From: Norana najaformis
Taxonomy: Eukaryota; Annelida; Clitellata; Crassiclitellata; Hormogastridae
DNA: 64,000 nt
Direction: 5' to 3'
NCBI GenBank assembly: GCA_964023275.1
Contig: OZ029916.1
Span: 11,772,607 to 11,836,606 of the forward strand
Below, in pieces: positions 44,021-56,452 of this stretch. A program made the position numbers and the translations under genes. The notes beneath the pieces are model-generated. The model worked only from the letters and a program-made list of their open reading frames with translations. It searched no databases and was not told the DNA's origin. The number at the start of each line of letters is the position of its first letter. Within the stretch, counting starts at the first letter, position 1.

Positions 44021-47000
44021 GAAGCACACTGGGAGCAATTCACCAGGGAAACATGCGTCATCTTTTCCAAACAGTAAGGACACTCACATAGAAATTTCAG
44101 CCTCAGTTGTTCTGCATACAATCAGCATCAGGTGAAATGATCACGGAGAATTCAAAAATTGCAGAGCATTGGAACGAGTACTGTTAAGAATTATACGATG
44201 GCAGTGATGTGAAAGATGGTGACTGTCGTCGACTTCGCAGGCAGACGCGTTGTTTGGAGCGACGTTTCCGTAGTACAAGAGACCTGTCCATCGCTCGGAA
44301 TGGATCGCTCAACTGAGATCTCTCCATCGTCTATACCGACAGAAGGAAGCTGAATACTTGGAGATGAAAGTCACCCATCACAAAAAGGACCCAAACCGTC
44401 TTTGGTCATCTATTTCGGGTCTATTGGGTCGCTCTTCTCGTTCGTCTGGTACGCCGTCATTCACCGCTAGTGACTCTCTTACCTTCCAAACCAAGAAGAT
44501 TCAGGGTCAAGGTGCAGCTACTGCGGGGTCTCCGCCTCCGCAGTTCTCCGTTACTGGATCCGTCTTTGATGCCTTTCGTCCGATAATGGAGTCAGAGCTA
44601 TGCCGGATTATTCAGTTATCTAATACCAAGTCATGTGAACTTGATCCTCTTCCTCCATTTGTTGTTTTGGACATTTTAGATGTTTTATCACCATATCTAT
44701 TGTATATGTTTAATAGATCTCTTCTGGAGGGGCACCTCCCTGAATCACAAAAGCGGGTTATCATTTTCCCATCTCTTAAAAAATCTAATCTTGATCCTAA
44801 TGACCTTCATAATTATCACCCTATTTCTAATCTCTCTTTTCTCTCCAAAACTCTTGAGAGACTTGTTTCTCTTCAATTGTTACCCTATCTTGAAGATTCA
44901 GGATTTAAACCACCTGGTCAGTCTGGTTTTAGGCGTCATCACTCTACTGAATCTGTTCTTTTGTCCCTCCTCTCGGACATTTATTCAGCCATTGATCAGT
45001 CTCACATTACCCTCCTTGCACTCTATCATGTCTCCGCTGCCTTTGACACGGTTGATCATAACATTTTGTTATGCCGTCTTGAACTATCTTTTGGCCTCCA
45101 TGGTACTCCTCTTCACTGGTTTCGTTCTTATCTTAGCGGTCGAACACAGATGGTTATTCTTGGGGACTCCCGTACATCCTGGGTTTAAGTTGATATTGGT
45201 GTCCCCAGGGCTCGGTCCTTGGTTCTCTTTTATACATTTTGTATACTGCTGATATCCCTTCCCTCTTTGCTAAACACTTGGCTGTTGGTCATTTGTACGC
45301 TGATGATGTCCATGCTTTTGTTCAGGGACCTCCATCTGCGCAACTTGCTCTTGTTGGTAAGACTGATGCCCTGACTCATGATACTCAGCATTGGATGTCC
45401 TGCAATCGTCTTCGCCTTAATCCTGCTAAGACTCAGTTGATCTGGTTTGGTTCTAAATACATGTACTGTCTCGCTCAGCTTGACTACTCTTCCTTATCCG
45501 AAGCTTTCCCCTATTTTGTGTTTTCGTCTAGTGTTCGTAACCTGGGCATTACACTTGACTGTAACCTTACCTTCTCAAACCATGTCTCTAGTTTTACTCG
45601 GTCTTGTTACTACCGGTTAAGGCGCTTAAGAGTTGTTCGTCGTTCTGTTTTTTCCTCTGTCTTTACTACTATGATTCATGCCATGATATGCTGTCGCATT
45701 GATTACTGCAACTCTGTACTTGCTGGTTTGCCTAAGTATCGGCTGTCTTCCCTTCAATCAGTACTAAATTCTGCAGCCAGGTTAATATCACGTCTTCCTC
45801 GTTTCTCGCATATATCTGATTACATCATTCAGCAACTTCATTGGCTCCCGATCCAATCTCGTATTCAGTTTAAACTATTATCACTGGTAATAAGAGCTCG
45901 CATGGGCCAGGCTCCAAAATATCTTTGTGATCTTATTCGGCCTTCACACTCTAGTACCTCATCCCGCTCTTTATGTTCTTTAGATCGTCTAGATCTATTT
46001 GTTTCTTGTGTTAAGTCCTCCCTTGCTCAGCAGAGGGCTTTTGCTGTTGTTGGCCCATCTCTGTGGAATGAACTTCTGCTATCGCTTCGTGCAAGGGTCA
46101 CTGTTGTTGATAGAGCTCAGTCAGCTCATTGTTTAAAGACGTTATCATTTCCCAGGGGCTCTCATGCTGGAAGCGCCTCTGAGTAGTTTGTTCTATAAGA
46201 AGCGCTATATAAGTTATCAAATACAAATACAAGAGCACAGGTCTAGATGAGGTTCCAACTGAATTGTTCCAGCATGGTGGAGAATCAGTGGAAAGGATGT
46301 ATCAAATATGTGAGGCATTCATTATGGGAGAATGGGGAATTGCCAGCATATTGAGCAAACTCAATCTTCATTCCTCTTCCAAAGAAAGGTTATATGTAAC
46401 AATGCACAAATTACAGGATGGTCTCACTTTGGTCTCGCATGCCAGTAAGATCATCCTGGAAAGAATCAGGATGAAAACTGAGTCTGAGGTGGCAGATGAA
46501 CAAGCTGGATTTCGCAGACGAAGGGAAACATGAGAACAAATCACAAATCTTAAAATCTTCATGTAGAAAACTTAGAGCATTAGCAGCCCTCACAATGTGC
46601 TTTTTTCATTTTAAGAAGGCTTTTGATTGCATCTCCCATGAAAAGCCCTGGCTGACCATGACAGCCATGGGTTACCCTGTTTGTATCATCAACCTGCTTG
46701 CTGGACTCTAGTGTAAATAGCAAGCTAAAGTGAGAGCAGCCAGTGTATTATCACAAGGGTTCTGTGTCAAGAAAAGGGTTCAGCAGGGCTGTGTGATCTC
46801 ACCATCCCTATTCAACATCTTGGCAGAGATGGTCATGGAGGAAGTGCTGGAAAGTTATGCTGGTAGAATTCAAATACAAGGGAGAAGATTTACAAATCTC
46901 CAATATGCTGATGACATTGCCCTGTTGGCAACTTTGGAAGCAGAGCTACAGGTGATAGTGGATCGTCTTGACTGGGCAAGCAGCACCCAGGACCTTGATA

Positions 47001-47690
47001 AATGTGGACAAAACCAATATCATGGTAACAAATGGTATAACCTGCAACATCAAAGTAAAAGGCAATCAACTTGAGTGGGTTGACATTTTCATATCTTGGC
47101 TCACTGAAAACCGAAGACTGAGTGCAGTAAAGAGATTCAGACAAGACTGGTAAAAGAACAATGCGTTGGGGCAGCATTAAAGAATGTATGGAAAAATCAT
47201 GGCATATTTCTTCAACAAGTATAAGACTTCTGAAAGCTCTTGTATGGCCGGTGGCACAGTATGGATGTGAAAGCTGGACCATAAAGATAAAGAGACAAGA
47301 ACCAATGCATTTGAAATGAAGTGTCTGCGGCAGATTCTTAGAGTACCATGGACTGCCAAGAAGACACATTTTTGTCCTAGAGACTGCAGGAGTAGAGAGG
47401 AGTCTGCTCAGATTAATCAAAAAGAGGAAGCTGTCATACTTCGGGCATGTGTTGCAAAAGAATGGAGACTGCTTAGAGAAGAGATCATCCAAGGCACAAT
47501 TCCTGGATCCCGAGCTCAGGGAAGACCCAAGACGACATAGACAGACAATATCAAGTCATGGACTGAATTATCATTTGACCAGTCATTACAAAAAAAAGCA
47601 GGACAGAAGCAGATCGTACAGAATTGTCCATTGTGTGGCCAATCCTTGGCTTGAGGACGGTTAAAGACAAGACACACTGTTTTACTGTTA
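44021..47690 (+). mobile_element. RTE-clade element, split by a CR1-like insertion
   Basis: Left piece 44021-44217: the plus strand reads HLFQTVRTLT, FQPQLFCIQSASGEMITENS and KIAEHWNEYC, the RTE region before RT. Right piece 46232-47690: KSTGLDEVPTELFQHGGESV, DEQAGFRRRRET, VQQGCVISPSLFNILAEMVM, FTNLQYADDIALLA (catalytic YADD), MKCLRQILRVPWTAKKT and EIIQGTIPGSRAQGRPKTT. Frameshifts and stops show it is inactive. About 40 residues are missing at the insertion. Confidence 0.85.
44218..46231 (+). pseudogene. CR1/L2-like element inside the RTE copy, (AAATAC) tail
   Basis: Two long frames. 44358-45188 carries the linker and RT start (FQTKK ... NYHPISNLSFLSKTLERLVS, GQSGFRRHHSTESVLL, ALYHVSAAFDTVDHNILLCR; the LDLSAAFD Asp-containing motif is altered to LYHVSAAFD). 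45239-46186 carries GHLYADDVHAFVQG, NRLRLNPAKTQLIWFG, HAMICCRIDYCNSVLAGLPK, QQLHWLPIQSRIQFKLLSL and AVVGPSLWNELLLSLRA. They are joined by one frameshift in VPQGSVLG at about 45190-45240. It ends GAAGCGCTATATAAG ... AAATACAAATAC. Young but endonuclease-less. Confidence 0.9.
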
Positions 47691-48625
47691 TGAAAATTTG
47701 TAATGCACATTTCACACAGAAACGTGTACCAGAAGCACTGCTACTTAACTGCCAGGTGGTAGGCCAGTGCAGTTAGATACCCAACTATTTGGAATCCAGT
47801 GAGTCATGTGAGCCTTGAGGCATTTCCTGAAGCACTAAAGAGTTTTGGAGGATTGTTAGATGATTCCAGTCACTGGGGGGATAGATCAGAAATGCACCAA
47901 GCTGAGTGGTTAAATTCAGTCAGATACTGCCAGATCTGAGATCCAGCACCAATGATGTGAGATGCACCACCTAAAAGATGAGACCCATCGTCTGTGTTCT
48001 GTATTTTAAGCGTTGTTGTATGTTATCATATTTGACAATTTGATCTAAGCCTAGTCTTTTGTAGCACTTTACTTGATGCTTTCTAGTAAATGTTTTTGTT
48101 ACAGGAATCAACAACATGTATTGTCTCACGCATTTTGTTCTATTGAAAGAGCAAACAGCGAGAACCAGTTGTAGATTCACCACATAGGCTCAGGTTTTAG
48201 ATTTGTAAAAATCTGAAGATCCACCACCTCTGGGTGAGCAATTTTAATCACTGACCGAGCCCATAAAAGTGCTGCAAGGTTACTCGGCCAAACGACTAAC
48301 ACCTAATACGTGCATGCTGCCTGGAGGTATATAACAAGGACTAGGGGCTGAAGGTAGGAAGTGCTTGTGCCAAAAACTTTAATAGTTTATTTCATGCCTG
48401 TTACCCACAGCTGCCAACTCATGCAAATACTTTCTGGCTGAGTTTTCTTTATAACTGTGCCAAATTTAATGGACGCTGAGCTACTAGCCACGTAGTACAG
48501 CTAATTACACGAACTGGGCATTAATCAGTGCCAGTACTGTAGTCTATAATCCACATTCAGTTTGTTATTGCTTCAGCAACTTTGTGAAGTGAACATAATT
48601 TTAGGCTAAAATTATGCAAGATGCC
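47691..48625. other. COQ4 intron, no gene recognised
   Basis: No coding sequence named; GAGGTATATAACAAGG at about 48325 is TATA-like but without support. Confidence 0.3.
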
Positions 48626-48626
48626 A

Positions 48627-48725
48627 AAGGGTCATTCCATGTCAACTCAACCAGTGGTCCCACCTCACCATCTCTGATTTTTGGCCAGTATGTAGACAAA
48701 CATATCTCATGAAGGCCCACAAAGT
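48627..48725 (+). repeat. Dispersed repeat, inverted copy at 58255-58352
   Basis: GGGTCATTCCATGTCAACTC, AACCAGT ... TTTTTGGCCAGTATGTAGA ... CTCATGAAGGCC is found again on the minus strand at 58255-58352 with similar order and spacing. It looks like the end of a transposon family. Confidence 0.6.
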
Positions 48726-49473
48726 TTCAGCAAAAAACTAGCAGAAGTTAATATTATGTTAGTTAATCAATACAGAAGTGTGCACACTGAACTGTATTTG
48801 CTTGAATTATAAATTGCTCACAATGGTCATATTGTCCAAGTTCAGCATTTCATTGCTTTACTAAATACTGAATAATTTTGTATATTTTGTGAGGGTACTC
48901 ACATACAAGTCATAAGTGAACCCCTAAATTTTTTATCTTAGAAAGGGGAAAAGTCTATGACCCATGTATAAGTCAATGCATGTTTTTACATAAAAATCCA
49001 GATATTTTATAGAGTTTTTGAACACCAACCAAAGTCACCAAGTTAGACCTTTAGCTGGGAACACATGCTGCACGAACATACACGTGCTTCATCCAAAAAT
49101 ATAGCATTATCCAATAAATATAAACTAATCAGCTGCTAATCATGTTACCTTTAAAATTACAAATCTGTGTAATTTCTAAGTTAAGGTTAACAGCCTATAA
49201 TAAGACAAAATTTTTGCCACTTAAGGGTGTCATGCTGCACGATATGTCAACTTGCTGTCTTGCTAACGTACTGTCTTCATTTTGAAAATCATGGCAGAAG
49301 TCATGATAGCCAAGTCAAGGAATTCAGAATATGGAGAAAGGCAACATATTATAGTGCTAATTAACTGACATTTTAAAAATAAACTAGGCACACTACCAGT
49401 GCCATCTGGAACATGCCCTTTTATTCATAAAACAGCAGATTTAATCAAAATCTTTAAATTCAGAATTAAAAAG
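48726..49473. other. COQ4 intron, no gene recognised
   Basis: AT-rich, possibly the body of the dispersed repeat. Nothing else named. Confidence 0.3.
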
Positions 49474-51425
49474 CAAATTAAATGTCTCTTCAGTTAATTA
49501 TGGGTCATCGGCGCAAATGTCAGTTTCAAAGTCATCATCAGTCCTCTGCATTAGGTGAAGTTTCATATGTGGCATCATCTTTGAACTGTCCATGGCATGC
49601 ATTACTTATGCCACGTCTTAAAAATGATTGCTCCACCATTTCTCTGGGCAAATTGTCCCAGGCGAGCTTCACCCATTCACAAACCAAAGTTTCTTCATGT
49701 TCCCACCTTTGGTCAACATTGCTTTGCCCCACACCATCCACTCCAATCAAAATTTAGACATGGTCTTTAAACGGCTTGTTCAGGCAAATGTCCAAAGGTT
49801 GTAGCACACAAGTTACTCAACCAGGGATTACCCACATACCGGTGTTCAACTGTTCGCACATGATTTCACAGGATTGTCACATGTGCACAGAACATATGCC
49901 ACACTAGCATGCCTCTTCTTGAGCAGTACACCTGCTCCATATGCATTCCAACCAATCCATTCCATCCTTGTCCATCCACTCTTTAGGATGTGCTATAGTG
50001 CTACAATGATGCCTCTTGGAAACATCATTCCTTTAGGGCAGTGGTTCTCAAACATTTTGATCTCAGGACCCCTTTACACTCTTAAAATTTTTTTAAGATC
50101 CCGAAGAGCTTTTGTTTATCTGGGTTATATCTATCAATATTTACCATATTAGAAATTAAAATTAAGAAATTAATGTATCAATTCACAACAAAATAACAAT
50201 GATAAACCCATTACATGTTAACATAAATATTCAAAACTTGAGCAATACATTTAAAACACAAAAACAAAGAAGCAATTTTTCTGAATCAAAAAGTGGCAAA
50301 AGTACCAAATATAAGTAAAGAAAACAAAACAATCTGCAAAATAAAGCCAACAAACAGCAGTAGAAATTCTCAGCCTGTTCCTCTGTCTGAGAAATTTGTA
50401 CTGCTGTCTGCGGGCAATATTTTGCTGATTACTCCTAAATTATGCATAGATTACTGTGACTATGCTTAAGGATTTTCTTATTACCTGTGTTCAAAACACT
50501 TTTATCGAAAAGGCATGCTCGTATGTAATGTTTATGGTTTGGTCCATTAGTAGTCAGTGCGATGACGTCATCACGTTTTGTAGCCTCTGGAAAACTCCAC
50601 TGTACACTAGTGAGAGAATGAGAGTGAAAAAGGCAATTAACGTCTTCGTATTTTTATGATAATAGTTTAGACTTCGTGGACCCCTTGAAATGGTGTCGGG
50701 GACCACGGATCAGATTTTGAGAACCACTGCTTTAGGCAGTCTTTTGCTTCAAAATAACCACTGGTTTGAGTTTTGTATCATCTGCTAGAAAGCCAAGAGC
50801 ACAGTAAAAAATTGGCAGTAGTTGTAACCAGAACAGTGCTTTCTCCTATAGCATTTACAGTCCAATTCCAGGCAGATCAAATTTCATTGGCACTTCATCC
50901 ATACTGCCTACATGAAAGAGCTTGTAACTGTGCCTTTTGTGAAGACTCTTGGCAAATTTTAAAAATGAACCAGTTTTTTTCCCAATACCTCAGGCAGTGT
51001 TTGAGTAATATGTGCATTAGTGAGGCATAAGATTATCTCTGTTCATAAATCTTGTGCACCAACCAGCTGAAGTAGAAAAAAGTAGACCCAACAGGCTGAC
51101 CTTGTGAAGCTATCAATTCATTATGCATTTTCTATGCATGCAAAAGAATTGCTGTTCTAGTTACAATGAGACTAATCAGCCGAGATTCAGCGATTCAATC
51201 AGCCAGTGCCTTATCCATTTTTGGGTAGGAAGTCTCATAACTTCAGCAAGCTTTTTGTCTTTGACATATTTTCAACTAAGCTCCTCTGTTTGCACCAACT
51301 TTTCAGAAACTCCAAACTGACATGCTGCTGCACAGCTGTTTGTAGCTTCGGCATGCTCAACAACATTTAATTTGAACCCAGCATCATGTGCAAACCACTT
51401 GTGTTTACCAGTAAAGTCAGTCATA
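49474..51425 (-). pseudogene. pogo/Tigger-like transposase, split by a hAT-type element
   Basis: On the minus strand, from high to low coordinates: an N-terminal helix-turn-helix segment (HDAGFKLNVVEHAEATNSCA, FGVSEKLV); DEVPMKFDLP and KLKPVV-like pieces (first catalytic Asp region in D-E-VP); the hAT-type insertion; EWMDKDGMDWLECIWSR, LQPLDICLNKPFKD; and CEWVKLAWDNLPREMVEQSF with GISNACHGQFKDD. This is the DDE_1 pogo/jerky order. Frameshifts and stops throughout. In sense orientation with COQ4, within its long intron. Confidence 0.82.
50039..50729. mobile_element. hAT-type non-autonomous element, 691 bp (Charlie-like ends)
   Basis: Ends CAGTGGTTCTCAAA and TTTGAGAACCACTG are a perfect 14-bp inverted repeat, the same terminal sequence as vertebrate Charlie-type hAT elements. 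Eight-base flanks CTTTAGGG (50031-50038) and CTTTAGGC (50730-50737) differ at the last base. Inner TIRs also pair (GGACCCCTTT / ATTTCAAGGGGTCC-like). Only short ORFs inside. It interrupts the pogo transposase. Confidence 0.92.
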
Positions 51426-52340
51426 TTTGTACACTAAAATGGTTTATTCAACAAACCAATAAATGCATTCTTAAAACTTCTGGTTACTCAACTCACCAAC
51501 AATCAACTGAAGAGGAAAGTTCTACAGGAAGGCAAACACAAATTTCTTTTCATAGCACCAAAGCACTGAGTTATAAAATCAAAAGATCTTGCCTTGCACA
51601 GAAAGCACCATGCCCAGTCAAAAAAGAAAATAAATAAGAAATGTTTCTTGATTGTGGATGCTGGATATTCTGTCAGTATTGTAAGCAAATATTTATTTCA
51701 CTTTTTAAAAAACTTATAGTATAATCTGTTTATAGCATTATATATGACTTTCATAATGTCTCATGGATGTGTCATTCAATTTCTGGCAGGTGTATCAATG
51801 TCCTCCCATGCATCATGTGATCTCCAGATGATGAATCTTGCAAAATTTGGCTTAACCCTCATAAAAGGTGACCCCCTAACTTTGGACTCTCAAAACTGCC
51901 TAAACTTTTTTGACTGATAGGCGAGTATCTGTGGTAAATATGACTCAAACCAGTATAAAATAGACACCCATTAGACATGTTAGTAATTAATGAAGGAGAT
52001 GTGATAATTGATATTTCAAACATATTAACATCTTTGGCTTTTTTAAGTGTGGAAAAATTTGAAGAACCTAAACAACTGCCCACATGCCTTTCCAGGTTAT
52101 GGAAAATCACCTAAAATTCTGTCTGACATAAAGGATTTCAGACTTTGAACTCAATCTGTGAAGCAAAAGACTATTGTAGACATTGTAGACAAGCAGAAAT
52201 TTAATTATAGGTATCCAACCTAGTGTATAACAAAGGTCAAAATTGCTCCAAGAATTTGAAAGTTAATAGCATCATACAGAACTAGCTATCACATTTTGCT
52301 AAATATGTACAAAGTAGCATGTTTGTACACCACATCTGCA
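51426..52340. other. COQ4 intron, no gene recognised
   Basis: A plus-strand 83-codon frame and minus-strand shadows have no recognisable family. Confidence 0.3.
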
Positions 52341-52614
52341 CACCATATCAATCGAGTATGGTATGAAAATAAACATCAAAAAGACAATGGCTAAGATAAC
52401 CAAAGGAGAAGAAATAGTAGTAATAATAAACATCAACAGAGAGGAAATAGAACAGGTAAAAGAATTCTGCTACCTGGGGAGCGATGTCATGCAAGATGCA
52501 AAATGCCACATGGAAATTACAAGAATAGCATTCAGCAAAGACGCATTCTCAAAACAAAGAGTTACTGAGAGGAAAAATTAACAAGGACTTAAAGAAACGA
52601 ATGATTAAAGCTCT
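52341..52614 (+). pseudogene. RTE-clade RT fragment, plus strand
   Basis: The plus strand encodes MKINIKKTMAKITKGEE, EIEQVKEFCYLGSDVM and, in a shifted frame, NKDLKKRMIKAL, the RTE segment just after the YADD domain. It ends at AAGCTCT, where the (TAAG)n tail of the next element begins. The codons that should follow (ALISSIVLYGSETWT) are on the opposite strand at 55262. Confidence 0.82.
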
Positions 52615-54815
52615 AAGTAAGTAAGTAAGTAAGTAAGACATTTGTTGACACACCATGTGTCCATCGGCTGAGCGAGGAATCGTAGGCATGGATGAGTCAC
52701 TTCGGTCAGACAAAAAAAGCAAGACGGTACAAATAGGTCTTAAGCCGCTTTACGAAAATGTCTAATGAGAGGTTGCTGTGAATAATGTAAACAGGGAGAC
52801 TGTTCCAGATGACTGGGGCAGAATTGCTGAATCCGCGTCTGGAGAATTCAGACCGATAGTCACGGATGTCAGGAAGAGACAAATGGCTTTGTGTAGCCGA
52901 ACGCAGAGATCTGGATGGCTGATAGCGCTGTAAGGACGATGACAGATAAGCAGGCTGATTGGCTGAGAGAGTCTTACGTGTAAGGAGAGCTATCTTGTAA
53001 GTGATCTTGGAACTGATAGGCAGCCAGTGTAACTTTGCGAATATGGGAGTGACATGATCAAACCTGTGGGTTCCTGTCACTAGTCGGGCTAGCGAGTTCT
53101 GGACTCGTTGCAGTTTGGCAATGTTGGACTTTGTAGTGCCGTACAATAGGAATTACAGTAGTCGAGTTTTGCCCTCACTACACTACAAGCGACTGCTTTC
53201 ATAAGTTCCGGTGGCAACCACGATCGAATATGACGCATGGCTTTAATATGGAAATACGAAGCCTTACAGACAGCGGTGACATGATGGTTGAATGTTAGAT
53301 TAGAGTCGAGTGTCACTCCAAGATTCTTAAATGTTCCTAATAGTGGGATGTCCGTGCCTGCAATGTTGACTGTTTTTAGATCCATGATCGATTTTATTGA
53401 TGAAGAAGTGCCAAGTACAATGACTTCAGACTTCTTTGGATTTAGACACAGTCCATTAGTTAGACACCAGCAGCAGTCCATTAGTTAGACACCAGCAGCG
53501 TACTGCTTCAGCACATCGTGTTAGGTTGCTGGTATCAGAGTCAATGTGATCAAGCGCTCTGTATAGCTGGGTGTCATCGGCATACTGGTGGTATTGATGC
53601 CGAGTGCGGAAATGACACTAGCGACTTGAGCCACATACAACATGAAAAGAATCGGGCCAAGGACCGACCCTTGTGGGACACCGTATTCGAAGGTAGTCGG
53701 CTGCAACCTTGCTGATCCGATGCTGACATGTTGTGACCGGTCAGACAGGTAGCTACGGATCCAATCTAACGCAACACCGCTGATGCCGAATGTCTTCTGC
53801 AGCCTAGTGTAGATCGTGTCAAAGGCAGCGGAGAGGTCGAGACCGATAAGTAGGGTGGGCTGTCGTCGTCCGGAAGTGGTGTAGACATCATCTAGGATCT
53901 TCAGTAAGGTCGTTTCAGTCGAGTGATGCCCACGGTAAGCTGATTGATGACTGTTTAAGTTGCCGGAGCTACTGACATGCGGCAATAGACGTGCCAGAAA
54001 GACACGTTCTAAAATTTTTGACAGGGTATGTAGATTTGAGATCGGCCTATAGTTAGAAGGATCATCAGGATCAAGGCCTTCCTTTTTCAGCAAAGGTGTA
54101 ACAGAGGCAGGTCTGTAGCAGGCTGGGAACCATCCGCAACTGAAAGACAAATTGCAGAGACGAACGATGATTGGAGTGAACACGTCCGCACATGACTTTA
54201 GCAAAGACGATGGGAAAGCATCCATCGGAGATGATTTTCTTGGTGAGGAAGACAGTAGCTTGAAGATCTCTGCGCCGTCCACAGGTCTGAGGTGATCAAG
54301 ATGTGTACCGACATAGTCTCTATCTGATGCAAGAGGGTCTATGGGTTGTCAGGTCAACTGCTTGGCAATTGATGCCTTCACTGACTTGATCTTATTTATG
54401 AAGAAGTCTGAGAACGTGGAACAGCTTTCTGACATTCTTCATTCGGTAATGCCTCAGATGGCACTGCGGAGTGCAGTACATCCTTTATTGCCGACCATTG
54501 TAGATGAGAACCGTTAGGCTTTTCCGATATGGTATCACAGTAGTATTGTCGGCATGAGTCGTTGATCAGTTTGTTGGCATTACGGCAAGCTGACCGATAC
54601 GCGCGTCGAACAAGTTCATCATTGGTAGCCTTCAAACGCCTTTCTAAGCATTCATGAAGTCGTTTTGAAGCTGTGGCTTCAGGAGATAGCCAGCGATTGA
54701 TCTTCCTGGGCATCTCGTAAATTTCCTCAGCGAAGCCAACTGGTCAAGGATGTCGGTGACAACGTCGTCTATCTGACTCGACTCGGACTCAGCTTAGGTG
54801 GACTTGACTGTATCA
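52615..54815 (-). pseudogene. Non-LTR (CR1/L2-like) linker, RT and C-terminus, (CTTA)n tail
   Basis: On the minus strand, in order: SLRKF-type linker and KINRWLSPEATASKRLHECL, NANKLINDSCRQYYCDTISE; the RT frame 54282-53521 with LLKSCADVFTPIIVRLCN, NYRPISNLHTLSKILERVFL, HQSAYRGHHSTETTLLK, LIGLDLSAAFD, YGVPQGSVLGPILFMLY; the YADD region in a shifted frame (HQYADDTQLY); LGVTLDSNLTFNHHV; KLHWLPISSKITYKIALL; and SNSAPVIWNSLP. A 25-bp tandem duplication near 53458-53500 (CAGTCCATTAGTTAGACACC) helps disrupt it. The tail (GTAA)n is at 52615-52638. Confidence 0.88.
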
Positions 54816-54837
54816 CTTGCATGATGTATCAAACTTG

Positions 54838-55262
54838 CTCTTCTGCTTCTGATTCTCTGCCCTCAGGCAGGTTCAAATGTCCGATGACCCCACTCCTCTT
54901 GGTGCTGAGCTTCTTCTTTCAGCCTGCTGTATCCGTCCATCATCATCCAATCCAGCAGCGTCTGTCTGAGTCTTCCTCTTGTCTTTCTACCCTCCATTCT
55001 GCCCTCAGTGATGGTTCTCAAGGGTGAGTCCTCTCTCAGTATTTGACCAATCCATTTTCTCTGTCGCCTCCTTATTGTAGCTATCATAGCCTTTCTTCTC
55101 CAACTCTTTTCAGCACTTCCTTGTTTGTTATCTGCTCCATCCAAATAACTTTTTCCATCCTCTGCCAAATCCACATTTCAAAGGCCTCCAATCTCTTGAT
55201 TTCCTCCTTTCTCATGGTCCATGTTTCGGATCCATACAACACTATGCTTGATATCAGAGCTT
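54838..55262 (-). pseudogene. RTE-clade RT C-terminus, minus strand
   Basis: The minus strand encodes ALISSIVLYGSETWTMRKEE, IKRLEAFEMWIWQRMEKVIW, QITNKEVLKRVGE and, in a shifted frame, SWRRKAMIATIRRRQRKWIG, EGRMEGRKTRGRLRQTLLD ending FEPA and stop. This is the continuation of the plus-strand RTE piece ending at 52614, in reverse orientation. Both breakpoints carry AAGCTCT. Confidence 0.85.
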
Positions 55263-55600
55263 GATATCAGATAACGTCATAACGTCATTCAACGAGTTAG
55301 TTGCTTGTTTTATGTCTCCGCAAGTTTAAATCTGTTTCTAAGTCTTGACGGCTCGTTAGAGTGAGTTTTTAATACCAGCAGTTTCCTCATAATGTCTGGA
55401 CTTCAAATATCTTTATTATAGTTTAAGTTAGACTCGGGCGTTTGAAGGATTTTAATTTCTAACATCTTAACTGTGCAATTTTGGATGGAATTTAACTTTG
55501 CAAGCTAGTCTGGTAAGACAGTTATTACGTCATAATGCCGTCGCCTAGCAACGCTCTTCTAAGCTTTATGTTTACGTTGTGCTGCGTCATTCCTATGGGC
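55263..55600. other. No gene recognised; small tandem duplication at left edge
   Basis: GCTTGATATCAGA occurs twice in tandem at 55246-55271. Two ACGTCATAA strings occur at 55270-55290 and near 55525. Nothing coding named. Confidence 0.35.
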
Positions 55601-55609
55601 TTGATCACC

Positions 55610-56452
55610 AGTACATACTCGACTATTCATGCCAGCTGCTCCGTTGACCCTTACGTCAGCGAATATCCCACCGAAGACGTCAAGTACTGTGGATAGGTCT
55701 TCGGAGATGCTGGACGAATTGTCTCCAGGGAAGTTGAAGTCTCCGCTGAGAATAAGTCAATCGCTATCAATCACGGTGGTAGTTGCCGCAAGGAAATTGC
55801 TTAATTCATGGTAAAATTCATTAAGGTTGGAACCTGGCCAGTGGTAGATATTAATGAAGAGGAATGAGATGTTAGAGGTTATTATTCTGAATCTTGGAAG
55901 TCGAAGCTGTTTGTTGTCACAGTATTCTGAAGTAGTTCTTACGGTAAGCGTATTACGATGGATGATCGCGAGACCGGTTTCTGCCCGTTCTCCGGGGGCT
56001 GAGCAATGGACGTGTCTGGTGACGTACCCTGGCGGGTTCATGTCAAACTTGATGGCATTGGGATCATCAGCAGAGATCCAAGTCTCGCAGACTCCAAGTA
56101 CATCTAACTGGTCCGATTCAATCAAATCGACTGAGTGCTCCTTTGCGGACCGTGCTCCGCACGTTCAGGGATCCAAAGGTAAGTGGCTCGGGACACCAGT
56201 GAGTTGAAGCAGGACCTGGGTTGGGTTCGACTCCTCCTAGAAGCAGGAGCACAACAAATACACATGCGGGCGAACAATGACGAGCCGGTCGGTAGAAGCC
56301 GCGTGGTCCCGGTAGAGCCAAACAGGCGCTGCTGAGCAGCTGAAGTCCTGCGCATGTCGCGGGTTGGCCAGGAAGGAGGGCAGCGACCGCAAACAGGTAT
56401 GTGGAATGAAGTAGTCTTTATAAGCATAAAAACGTTTGGCTTGATTCCTCAA
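55610..56452 (-). pseudogene. Non-LTR ORF2 N-terminus: 2A-like motif and APE endonuclease
   Basis: The minus-strand frame starting at 56321 reads CVFVVLLLLGGVEPNPGP, a hydrophobic stretch plus 2A-like motif, then FGSLNVRSTVRKGA (endonuclease start, N of SLNVRS). A second frame (56125-55757) reads DVLGVCETWISADDPNAI (catalytic Glu in CETW), ETGLAIIHRN and FLFINIYHWPGSN, and a third has LILSGDFNFPGDNSS (GDFN). The endonuclease C-terminus is missing. Frameshifts near 56120 and 55750. Likely the N-terminal half of the family at 52615-54815, separated from it by the RTE piece. Confidence 0.8.
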
